In this document: in pieces, positions 31,893 to 39,139 of the stretch
Layout of the letters: each line of letters opens with the position of its first letter
Numbering within the stretch: the first letter of the stretch is position 1
Source of the DNA: Zoogloea sp041914405
Lineage (GTDB): Bacteria; Pseudomonadota; Gammaproteobacteria; Burkholderiales; Rhodocyclaceae
Length of the DNA: 64,000 bases
NCBI RefSeq assembly: GCF_041914405.1
Contig: NZ_JAYSDK010000003.1
Coordinates: forward strand, 62,001-126,000
Reading direction: 5' to 3'
Made by a program: the position numbers and the translations under genes
The notes under the pieces: generated by a model
What the model saw: only the letters and a program-made list of their open reading frames with translations
What the model was told of the DNA's origin: nothing
Databases searched by the model: none

Positions 31893-31908
31893 GGCAGATT
31901 TTGTGCCA
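31893..31908 (-). promoter_or_regulatory. Sigma-54 promoter of the 2Fe-2S ferredoxin gene
   Basis: On the minus strand this reads TGGCAC-AAAAT-CTGC-C, with the -24 element exact and GG-N10-GC spacing. The predicted start near 31883 gives a leader of about 23 bases. The rest of the 307-base space up to frdC (31861-32167) shows no NifA site of canonical spacing and no clear FNR box. Confidence 0.8.
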
Positions 31909-32167
31909 ATGCGCCGCAGCAAAAGGAATCAAGGACTTGGCCCCGGCAAGTGTGGCGCGTATGCGACATTGCCGCGCCATTTGTCGGTGGAGCGGGGGTT
32001 TGTCACGGTAGCGATCGAGTGTGAGGCATATGCTGCAGTGCAATAGTGTTGTGTTAGATTGAGATGCCGGGTTGATATTGGGGCGCCCGCTCCGGTATCC
32101 GCCTCTTGTCTGACCCGGTCGGTTATTCTCCCCCCGCAAAGGGAGTGGCATTTCGAGGTTCATTGCC

Positions 32168-33046
32168 ATGACCCGCATGCTCGAACGAAGTGGCGCGCTG
32201 CCTGCCCCTGTTGGCAGCCTGGCGTCTGATATTCCATTGCAGCTGGTGCGTACTCCGGTGCCCACTCCCGGCCGGCGCAGCCGTTGGCCGGCCCGTCTGG
32301 ACCTGTTGCAGAGTGTCTCCGGGCTGTTCCTGGCATTGTTCCTGGTGGCCCACATGTTCTTCGTGTCGTCCATCCTGATCAGCCAGGAGGCCTTCTACAC
32401 CGTGGCGCGCTTCTTCGAGGGGGCCTATTTCCTGGCCACGCCGCAGCCGTGGATCGTCTCCTGCGTGGTCGGCGGGGTGCTGGTGGTGTTCGTGCTGCAC
32501 GCCTGGCTGGCGCTGCGCAAGTTCCCGGCCAACTTCCGCCAGTACAGGGCCTTTGCCGAACACCGGGCGCGCCTGCGCCACGACGACACCGGCCTGTGGT
32601 GGATCCAGCTATGGACCGGCTTCGCGCTGTTCTTCCTGGCCAGCATCCACCTCTACGGCATGCTGGTGCATCCGGAGCTGATCGGCCCTTACGAATCTGC
32701 CGACCGGGTGTGGACCGGCAGCATGTGGCCGCTGTACCTGATATTGCTGTTCGCGGCGGAGATCCACGGCAGCATTGGCCTGTACCGGCTGGCGCTGAAA
32801 TGGGACTGGCTGCCAGGCCGCGATCCGGTGGCTGGGCGGCGTCGCCTGCGCATGCTGAAGACTGCCTTCAGCCTGTTCTTCATCGTGCTCGGCCTGCTCA
32901 GCCTGCTGGCCTATGTACGGCTGGGCATCGCCCATGCCGACCGCGCCGGCGAGCGCTATGTGCCGTCCGGCGACGGGACGCCGGCCAACGTCGCCTCGGG
33001 TATGAACGTGGCGCCGGCGATGGCGCCCGTCCGGCGGGGAGGCTGA
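32168..33046 (+). CDS. frdC: Fumarate reductase diheme cytochrome b subunit
   Basis: This is a 292-residue membrane anchor of a quinol:fumarate reductase like that of Wolinella. Five membrane helices are seen. The four heme ligands His62, His111, His161 and His200 each lie exactly 18 residues after the Wolinella positions (44, 93, 143, 182). The E-pathway glutamate, Glu180 there, is Glu198 here, in AAEIHG. The enzyme should thus oxidise menaquinol or another low-potential quinol and reduce fumarate. A GAGG Shine-Dalgarno precedes the ATG. It leads the operon frdC-frdA-ferredoxin-frdB. Confidence 0.93.
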   Translation: MTRMLERSGALPAPVGSLASDIPLQLVRTPVPTPGRRSRWPARLDLLQSVSGLFLALFLVAHMFFVSSILISQEAFYTVARFFEGAYFLATPQPWIVSCVVGGVLVVFVLHAWLALRKFPANFRQYRAFAEHRARLRHDDTGLWWIQLWTGFALFFLASIHLYGMLVHPELIGPYESADRVWTGSMWPLYLILLFAAEIHGSIGLYRLALKWDWLPGRDPVAGRRRLRMLKTAFSLFFIVLGLLSLLAYVRLGIAHADRAGERYVPSGDGTPANVASGMNVAPAMAPVRRGG

Positions 33047-33047
33047 G

Positions 33048-35027
33048 ATGCGTATCCTCTACACCGACGTGTTGGTCATCGGCGGCGGACTGGCCGGACT
33101 GCGGGCGGCCGTTGGCGCCAGGCGTCGTGGCCACGACGCGATCATCCTGAGCCTGGTGCCGGCCAAGCGTTCCCATTCGGCGGCGGCCCAGGGCGGCATG
33201 CAGGCCAGCCTCGGCAACACCGCCAAGGGCGAGGGCGACAACGAGGACGTGCATTTCGAGGACACCGTGCGCGGCTCCGACTGGGGTTGCGACCAGGCGG
33301 TGGCGCGTCTCTTCGTGCATACCGCGCCGCAGGCGGTGCGCGAGCTGGCGGCCTGGGGCGTGCCGTGGAACCGGGTGCGCGCCGGCGAGCGGGAGGTGGT
33401 GATGGACGGCCGCCGGGTGACGCTCAGCGAACGGCCCGAGGCCCACGGCCTGATCGCCGCCCGCGACTTCGGCGGTACCAAGAAGTGGCGCACCTGCTAC
33501 GTCAGCGACGGCACCGGCCATGCCATGCTCTACGCGGTCAGTGACAAGGCGGTGGCCGAAGGCATCCCGGTTCATGAGCGCATGGAGGCCATTGCGCTAA
33601 TCCATGAAGGCGGTCGCTGCCACGGTGCCATCGTGCGCAACCTGGTGACCGGTGAGCTCGTCGCCTACGTGGCGAAGGCCACCTGTATCGCCACCGGCGG
33701 CTTCGGGCGCATCTACCGGGTCACGTCGAATGCGGTGATCAACGAGGGCATCGGTGCGGCGATCGCGCTGGAAACCGGTGCGGCCTGTCTCGGCAACATG
33801 GAGGCGGTGCAGTTCCACCCGACCACGATCTTCCCGGCCGGCATCCTTGTTACCGAAGGCTGCCGTGGTGACGGCGGCCTGCTGAAGGACGCCGCCGGCC
33901 ACCGCTTCATGCCCGACTACGAGCCGGAGAAGAAGGAGCTCGCTTCCCGTGACGTGGTGTCCCGCCGCATGGAGGAGCACATCCGCGCCGGCCACGGGGT
34001 GACGAGCCGCTTTGGTGAGCACCTTTGGCTGGACATCACGCTGCTCGGCGCCGCCCATATCGATGGCCGCCTGCGCGAGGTGAAGGAGATCTGCCGCCAT
34101 TTTCTCGGCATCGATCCGGCCCGCGACTTCATCCCGGTGCGGCCGGCCCAGCACTATTCGATGGGCGGCATCCGTACCGACGCCCGTGGCGAGGCCTATG
34201 GTCTGGCCGGCCTGTTCGCCTGCGGTGAGGCCGCGTGCTGGGATCTGCACGGCTTCAACCGGCTCGGCGGCAACTCGGTGGCCGAGACGGTGGTGGCCGG
34301 CATGATCGTCGGCGAAAACATCGCCGACTTCGTGGAATCGTCCGCGGGCGAGCTGCAGGTGTCGACGGCTCTCGTGCGGGAATTCCTCGCCGCCGAACAG
34401 GCGAAGCTCGACACTTTGCTGCAGGGCAATGGCAGCGAGAGCGCCACCGAGATCCGGCGGCGCATGCAGGACATCATGACCGACAAGGTCGGTATCTTCC
34501 GTCGCGGCGACCTGCTGGCCGAGGCCGTCGACGAACTTCAGGCGCTGCTCCAGCGCAGCCGCCGGATCGGCGTTGCCACCCGGCGGCCGGGCAGTAACCC
34601 GGAGCTGGTGGCGGCCTACCGGGTGCAGAAGATGCTCAAGCTGGCCCTGTGCGTCGCCTACGGCGCCCTCCAGCGTACCGAGAGCCGTGGCGCCCATTAC
34701 CGGGAAGACCATCCGCGCCGCGACGACACCAACTGGCTCAAGCGCACTCTCGCCAGCTGGAACGATCCCTTCCAGACGCTGCCGACCCTGGCCTACGAGG
34801 CCCTCGATGTGCGCCACATGGAGCTGCCGCCCGGCTGGCGCGGCTATGGCGCGCGGGATGCCATCGAGCATCCCGCGACGGCAGCGCGGGCAGCTGAAAT
34901 TGTCACCATCCGCGAGGCCTTCGGGCATGCCGACCGTTACACCGTGCAGCAAGCCCTGATGCCTTACGAGCACTTGGTCCCGGTGCGTTTCCGGGGCCGT
35001 AATGAAAGACTGGGAGACGCATCATGA
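33048..35027 (+). CDS. frdA: Fumarate reductase flavoprotein subunit
   Basis: This is a 659-residue catalytic subunit with covalent FAD. The dinucleotide fold is VLVIGGGLAGLRAA (8-21), and His43 in RSHSAAAQGG is the flavin attachment site, at the same position as in Wolinella. Substrate-site residues appear in HPTTIFPAGILVTEGCRGDGG and in GGIRTDARGEAYGLAGLFACGEA. The C-terminal RGAHYREDHPRRDD is typical. It reduces fumarate to succinate and could run in reverse. It is separated by one base from frdC and overlaps the small ferredoxin start by four bases. Confidence 0.95.
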   Translation: MRILYTDVLVIGGGLAGLRAAVGARRRGHDAIILSLVPAKRSHSAAAQGGMQASLGNTAKGEGDNEDVHFEDTVRGSDWGCDQAVARLFVHTAPQAVRELAAWGVPWNRVRAGEREVVMDGRRVTLSERPEAHGLIAARDFGGTKKWRTCYVSDGTGHAMLYAVSDKAVAEGIPVHERMEAIALIHEGGRCHGAIVRNLVTGELVAYVAKATCIATGGFGRIYRVTSNAVINEGIGAAIALETGAACLGNMEAVQFHPTTIFPAGILVTEGCRGDGGLLKDAAGHRFMPDYEPEKKELASRDVVSRRMEEHIRAGHGVTSRFGEHLWLDITLLGAAHIDGRLREVKEICRHFLGIDPARDFIPVRPAQHYSMGGIRTDARGEAYGLAGLFACGEAACWDLHGFNRLGGNSVAETVVAGMIVGENIADFVESSAGELQVSTALVREFLAAEQAKLDTLLQGNGSESATEIRRRMQDIMTDKVGIFRRGDLLAEAVDELQALLQRSRRIGVATRRPGSNPELVAAYRVQKMLKLALCVAYGALQRTESRGAHYREDHPRRDDTNWLKRTLASWNDPFQTLPTLAYEALDVRHMELPPGWRGYGARDAIEHPATAARAAEIVTIREAFGHADRYTVQQALMPYEHLVPVRFRGRNERLGDAS

Positions 35028-35359
35028 ATGCCCCCAAACCCGGCATGCGCGTGCTGACGCTGCGCCTGCCCCTGCTGGACGGCAGGCTGCATCCCTTCAC
35101 GCTGGTCGAGACCCACGGCATGACGCTGCTCAGGGCCATCCGCCAGCTGCGCGGTAGCCTGCCGGCCACCCGACTCGACAACTTCATGTGCCACGCCGGC
35201 GCCTGCGCGGCCTGCCAGGTGCTGATCGACGGTCGCCCCGGCGTGCCGTGCTCGACCTTCACGGGTGACCTGGGCAGCCAGATCAGCGTGGTGCCCGGCG
35301 AGCACGCCGACGGCTGGGGGCCACTACGCGATGACAGCCGGCGCATGCATCGGGGCTGA
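35024..35359 (+). CDS. Stand-alone 2Fe-2S ferredoxin domain resembling the FrdB N-terminus
   Basis: This is a 111-residue protein equivalent to only the first domain of FrdB. Its four cluster cysteines, C56, C61, C64 and C76 in MCHAGACAACQVLIDGRPGVPC, have the same C-x4-C-x2-C-x11-C spacing as FrdB (C60, C65, C68, C80). It lacks the second domain with the 4Fe-4S and 3Fe-4S clusters. It has its own GGGAG Shine-Dalgarno and is coupled to frdA by ATGA. The coding pattern is intact, so it is not an obvious pseudogene. Known frdCAB operons have no such gene. It may be an alternative electron entry or a relic of an FrdB paralogue. Confidence 0.8.
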   Translation: MNAPKPGMRVLTLRLPLLDGRLHPFTLVETHGMTLLRAIRQLRGSLPATRLDNFMCHAGACAACQVLIDGRPGVPCSTFTGDLGSQISVVPGEHADGWGPLRDDSRRMHRG

Positions 35360-35381
35360 GTGCCCTGTGGAGAACGATGCC

Positions 35382-36113
35382 ATGACTACTGACACGTCCC
35401 GTCAGCTGACCTTGCGAATCCTGCGCAGCAGCCCGAGCGAAGGGATCGAGCCCCACTGGCAGGACTTCCGCGTCGAGGAGGCGGAGGGCATGACCCTGTT
35501 CATCGCCCTCAACGAAGTCCGCGACACCCTCGATCCGTCCCTGCAGTTCGACTTCGTCTGCAGGGCCGGCATCTGCGGCAGCTGCGGCATGCTCATCGAC
35601 GGTCGGCCGGGCCTGGCTTGCCGCAGCCTGACCCGCGACTTCGGGCCGCTGATCACGCTGGCGCCGCTGCCGGTGTTCTCGTTGATCGGCGACCTGTCGG
35701 TGGACACCGGCAGCTGGATGCGCGGCACCGCCGAGCGCCTGGAAACCTGGATCCACAGCCAGGCCGAGCCCGACCTCACTGCCGTCGAGGCGCCGATGGC
35801 CCCGGAACTGGCCGAGGCCATCTATGAGCTGGACCGTTGCATCGAATGCGGTTGCTGCGTGGCGGGCTGCGGCACGCTGCGCATGCGCGAGGACTTCGTC
35901 GGCGCGGTGGGCCTCAACAAGATCGCCCGTTTCCGTCTCGACCCCCGCGATGAGCGCAGCGACGAGGACTACTACGAACTGATCGGCGACGACGCCGGCG
36001 TGTTCGGCTGTATGTCCCTGCTCGGCTGCCACGATGTCTGCCCCAAGGGGCTGCCGCTGCAGACCCAGATCGCCTTCCTGCGCCGCAAGATGGTGGCGGT
36101 CGGGTTCAAGTAG
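35382..36113 (+). CDS. frdB: Fumarate reductase iron-sulfur subunit
   Basis: This is a 243-residue iron-sulfur subunit. I start at the ATG at 35382, with GGAGA about eight bases upstream; a longer frame overlaps the previous gene in another phase. The N-terminal 2Fe-2S domain has C60, C65, C68 and C80. The C-terminal domain has CIECGCCVAGC and CMSLLGCHDVCPKGLPL for the 4Fe-4S and 3Fe-4S centres. It passes electrons from the cytochrome b hemes to FrdA. The operon ends here; the convergent alkA stop is four bases away. Confidence 0.93.
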   Translation: MTTDTSRQLTLRILRSSPSEGIEPHWQDFRVEEAEGMTLFIALNEVRDTLDPSLQFDFVCRAGICGSCGMLIDGRPGLACRSLTRDFGPLITLAPLPVFSLIGDLSVDTGSWMRGTAERLETWIHSQAEPDLTAVEAPMAPELAEAIYELDRCIECGCCVAGCGTLRMREDFVGAVGLNKIARFRLDPRDERSDEDYYELIGDDAGVFGCMSLLGCHDVCPKGLPLQTQIAFLRRKMVAVGFK

Positions 36114-36117
36114 GCTT

Positions 36118-36990
36118 TTACGTATCTTTCGCGGCCGCCCACAGGTGCGCCGCGGCCAGTGCGCGCCACGGCGCAAAGTCGGCGAGCCAGGTTTTGGTTT
36201 CGGCCTCGCCGACTTTTTCTTCCCTTCCCAGCAGTTTCTGCAGGCCGCGGCGCACCGCCGCGTCGCCATGCAGCGAGCCATCCAGATGCGCGAAGCCGCG
36301 CAGCAACGCGTAATCCACTGTCCATGGGCCGATACCGCGGATGGCCAGCAGGCGCTCGCGGATCTCCTCGGCGGGCGTGGTGGTGAGCCAGGCCTCCAGC
36401 GGCAGCTTGCCGTCGGCAACTAGGCGGGCGAGCCTCAGCAGCGTGTCGGCCTTGGCTTGCGACAGGCCGGCGCTGCGCAGGTGAGCCTCGTCCTGCGCGG
36501 CAAATTGCGCCGCGTCCGGGTAGCAGGCCAGGCCGCCGCTGTGACGGACCCCGACGCAGGCGATCAGCCGGCGGCGTATGGAAATCGCCGCTGCGGTGCT
36601 GATCTGCTGGCCGGTGACAGCCCAGCTGAGTGCCTCGAAGGGCGTCGCGGCTTGCGGCACGCGCAGTCCGGCGTGGTGAGCCAGCAGCGGGCCGAGCTGG
36701 GGATGGTGGCGGTGGGCCGCCTCGAAGGCGTCCACCGGCTGGTCGAGGCCCAGGACGTGCCGGGCCAGGCCAGCAACCGCCCCGGCGCTGGCTGGCGGGC
36801 CGTCCACCTCCAGTTCCACGTCAACCTGGCCGGGCTGGAAGGCGACCCGCAGGCAGGCCGGCGCGCCGTGCCAGAGAAGCCCCTTCGCAAAGCCGTTGGC
36901 ATCGATCCGCTCGGCCAGCTGCTGCGGGTCGCGGGCCTGGAAGGCCAGAATGTCGGCGGGCCGGAAGGAGGCGGGAAGGGAGAGACGCAT
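36118..36990 (-). CDS. alkA: 3-methyladenine DNA glycosylase II (AlkA family)
   Basis: This is a 290-residue HhH-GPD glycosylase that excises alkylated purines. I start at the ATG at 36990 (MRLSLPASF). The helix-hairpin-helix is LLAIRGIGPWTVDYALLRG, and the catalytic Asp lies in LDGSLHGDAAVRRGL, where AlkA has its active-site Asp. The N-terminal AlkA-N-like domain is present. It is the last gene of the ada-alkB-alkA set, separated from alkB by a REP pair and about 195 bases, so it may have its own promoter or read through from alkB. Confidence 0.9.
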   Translation of the reverse strand: MRLSLPASFRPADILAFQARDPQQLAERIDANGFAKGLLWHGAPACLRVAFQPGQVDVELEVDGPPASAGAVAGLARHVLGLDQPVDAFEAAHRHHPQLGPLLAHHAGLRVPQAATPFEALSWAVTGQQISTAAAISIRRRLIACVGVRHSGGLACYPDAAQFAAQDEAHLRSAGLSQAKADTLLRLARLVADGKLPLEAWLTTTPAEEIRERLLAIRGIGPWTVDYALLRGFAHLDGSLHGDAAVRRGLQKLLGREEKVGEAETKTWLADFAPWRALAAAHLWAAAKDT

Positions 36991-37087
36991 GGCCGTGATC
37001 CTTGATGGAGCCGTGGAGTAGGTGCGGGCTCGGTGCTCAGATCCCTGGCTCAGGGGCTGATTCAATGGTTTGGACTATGGTTTCGAC

Positions 37088-37156
37088 TGTAGGGGCGAAT
37101 TCATTCGCCCTCTGTCGGTTCCAGGACCTCCGCGGGCGAATGAATTCGCCCCCACG
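37088..37156. repeat. REP/BIME-like inverted pair, copy 7
   Basis: The left unit is TGTAGGGGCGAATTC-type and the right unit ends GCCCCCACGG, with the conserved CCGCGGGCG before it. It lies between alkB and alkA, which run in the same direction. Confidence 0.92.
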
Positions 37157-37185
37157 GGAAGCAGGAGGGCGTACCCGGCCCATCG

Positions 37186-37827
37186 TCAGCCCGCCTTCCT
37201 GAAGGTCAGGTTGATGCGGCACGCACCGGTGGCCGGGTGCTGGCCGTCCAGCAGCGGCAGCACGCCGTGGAAGCGCAGCCGCGCCGGGCCGCCCCACACC
37301 AGCACGTCGCCGTGGCTCAAGGTGAGGCGCGCGGCTTTGTCGCTGCGGGCGAGGCCGCCGAACAGGAAGGTGACCGGCAGGCCGAGGGACACGGACACGA
37401 TGGGCTGGGTGAAGTCCTGCTCGTCTCGGTCCTGGTGCAGGGACATCCGGGTGCCCGGCGCGTAGCGGTTGATCAGGCAGGCATCCGGTACGAAATCGGG
37501 GAAGCCCGCCTGCGCTGCCGCGGCGCCGGCGAGGCGCAGCAGGCGCGGAGAGAGCGGCGGCCACGGCTGGCCACTGTCCGGGTCGGCGGCCGCGTAGCGG
37601 TAGCCGTGGCGGTCGCTGATCCAGCCAAGGCTGCCGCAGTTGCTCATCGTTACAGACATCGGCTGGCCGCCCGGTGTGAACATCCGGCGGAACGGTGCGC
37701 GGGCGGTGACGGCTTGTACGTCGGCGAGGATAGCCTCCGCGTCGGCCAGCGCGAAAGCGTGCAGCAGCACAGCGCCGGGGGCGATGGGTTGGCACGGGTC
37801 GGTCGCCGCGAAGAGATCGAGGGTCAT
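37186..37827 (-). CDS. alkB: AlkB DNA dealkylase (Fe(II)/2-oxoglutarate dioxygenase)
   Basis: This is a 213-residue oxidative demethylase for 1-methyladenine and 3-methylcytosine. Iron ligands are the HxD of SLHQDRDEQDF and the distal His in LRFHGVLP. The 2-oxoglutarate Arg pair is in CRINLTFRKAG at the C-terminus. Its nucleotide-recognition segment contains MSVTMSNCGSLGWISD. It overlaps the ada stop by four bases, so it is co-translated with ada. Confidence 0.95.
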   Translation of the reverse strand: MTLDLFAATDPCQPIAPGAVLLHAFALADAEAILADVQAVTARAPFRRMFTPGGQPMSVTMSNCGSLGWISDRHGYRYAAADPDSGQPWPPLSPRLLRLAGAAAAQAGFPDFVPDACLINRYAPGTRMSLHQDRDEQDFTQPIVSVSLGLPVTFLFGGLARSDKAARLTLSHGDVLVWGGPARLRFHGVLPLLDGQHPATGACRINLTFRKAG

Positions 37828-38897
37828 GGTCGGGCTTCACGTTCGAGCAGGGCCTGCTTGCGTTCGACGCCCCAGCGGTAGCCGGCCAGGCCGCCGTCGT
37901 TGCGTACCACCCGATGGCAGGGCACGGCCACCGCCAGCGTGTTGGCGGCACAGGCGCCGGCCACGGCGCGCACCGCCCGCGGCAGGCCGAGCCGGTGGGC
38001 CAGCTCGGTGTAGCTCAGCCGGCTGCCGGCCGGGATCTCCCGCAGCGCGTGCCAGACGCGCAGCTGGAAGGCGGTGCCGCGCAGGTCCAGCGGCAGGTCG
38101 AGGCCCTGGGCGGGGCTTTCGACTAAGCCGGCCACCTGGGCCACCAGTGCGGCGAAGTCCGGGTCGTCGCCGACCAACTTGGCGTGGGGGAAGCGGTCCT
38201 GCAGTTCGCGGGCGAGGGCGTCTGCGTCGTCGCCGAGGCTGATCGCGCAGACGCCGTGCGGGCTGGCAGCAACGAGGAGGGCGCCGAGGGCGCTCTGGCC
38301 GATCGCGAAGCGGATCTCGGTGTTGGCGCCACCGGCCCGGTACTGGCTCGGCGTCATGCCCAGCGCGGCGTCGGTGTCGGCGTAAAAGCGTCCGCTGGAG
38401 GCGTAGCCGGCGTCGTACTGGGCGGCGCTGACCGATGGGCTGGCGGCGAGGCCGTCGCGTAGGCGACGGGCCCGTAGCGCGGCGGCGTAGGCGCGGGGGG
38501 TGAGGCCGGTCCTCGCCTTGAAAAGACGCTGCAGGTGGAAGGGGCTGAGCTGGGCCTGGCGGGCAAGTTCGTCCAGGTTTGGCACGTGATCGGCGCTTTC
38601 GATGAAGCGGCACAGCTCGGCGATGAGCCTGCCCTGGCGCTCGGCGAGGGGCGGCAGGTCCGGCCGGCAGCGCCGGCAGGGGCGGAAGCCCGCGGCCTCG
38701 GCGTCCGCCGCGCTGGCGTGGAAGGCCACGTTTTCCGGGCGCGGCCGGCGCGAACCGCAGGATGGACGGCAATACACGCCGGTGCTCTTCACCGAATAGA
38801 AGAAGCGGCCGTCGGCCGTCGGGTCGCGGGCCAGCACCGCGGCCCAGCGTGGATCGGCCAGGGTCCGGGCGGCATGGCTGTTGAGAGGGGCGTCCAT
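37824..38897 (-). CDS. ada: Ada methyltransferase and transcription activator
   Basis: This is a 357-residue bifunctional protein. The N-terminal zinc domain has GVYCRPSCGSRRP and CRRCRPD, whose first Cys accepts methyl groups from phosphotriesters. An AraC-type DNA-binding domain follows (about 85-185). The C-terminal O6-methylguanine methyltransferase has AVPCHRVVRNDG with the acceptor Cys. Methylated Ada is expected to activate its own operon and alkA/alkB. A candidate Ada box lies about 70 bases upstream. Confidence 0.95.
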   Translation of the reverse strand: MDAPLNSHAARTLADPRWAAVLARDPTADGRFFYSVKSTGVYCRPSCGSRRPRPENVAFHASAADAEAAGFRPCRRCRPDLPPLAERQGRLIAELCRFIESADHVPNLDELARQAQLSPFHLQRLFKARTGLTPRAYAAALRARRLRDGLAASPSVSAAQYDAGYASSGRFYADTDAALGMTPSQYRAGGANTEIRFAIGQSALGALLVAASPHGVCAISLGDDADALARELQDRFPHAKLVGDDPDFAALVAQVAGLVESPAQGLDLPLDLRGTAFQLRVWHALREIPAGSRLSYTELAHRLGLPRAVRAVAGACAANTLAVAVPCHRVVRNDGGLAGYRWGVERKQALLEREARP

Positions 38898-38967
38898 GGT
38901 CGGGTCTTGATGGGATGCTGCGATACCCGAAATCTAGCCCTTGCCGGGCCAGCTTGCACTCCGCGGC

Positions 38968-38980
38968 TTGCTTTTGAATT
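38968..38980 (-). promoter_or_regulatory. Candidate Ada box
   Basis: On the minus strand this reads AAT-TCAAAA-GCAA, fitting the AAT-N6-GCAA pattern of the E. coli Ada binding site. It lies about 70 bases before the ada ATG, beside the REP pair. Confidence 0.5.
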
Positions 38981-38990
38981 GCGGGGCTGT

Positions 38991-39060
38991 CGTTGGGGCG
39001 AATTCATTCGCCCTCCCAGCGTGGATCCACCTCCGCGGGCGAATGAATTCGCCCCAACGG
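38991..39060. repeat. REP/BIME-like inverted pair with covarying ends, copy 8
   Basis: Here the outer ends are CGTTGGGG and CCCCAACG instead of TGTGGGGG and CCCCCACA. Both sides changed together, so the long outer stem of the pair appears to be kept by selection or by the way the element moves. It lies between the divergent ada and aldehyde dehydrogenase genes. Confidence 0.92.
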
Positions 39061-39139
39061 GGAATGCGCCTGACCCTGCCGGGATTGTTCCTGGCTCCCG
39101 CGTGTCCAACCGCCGTGATCACCTTGCCGGGAGGGCGCC

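Noticed and set aside
31951..31968. TGT-N12-ACA upstream of the ferredoxin sigma-54 promoter
   Set aside because: The spacer is 12 bases, not the 10 required for NifA.
5151..39060. The repeated palindromes as a dispersed CRISPR
   Set aside because: The copies are kilobases apart, with no regular spacers and no cas genes.
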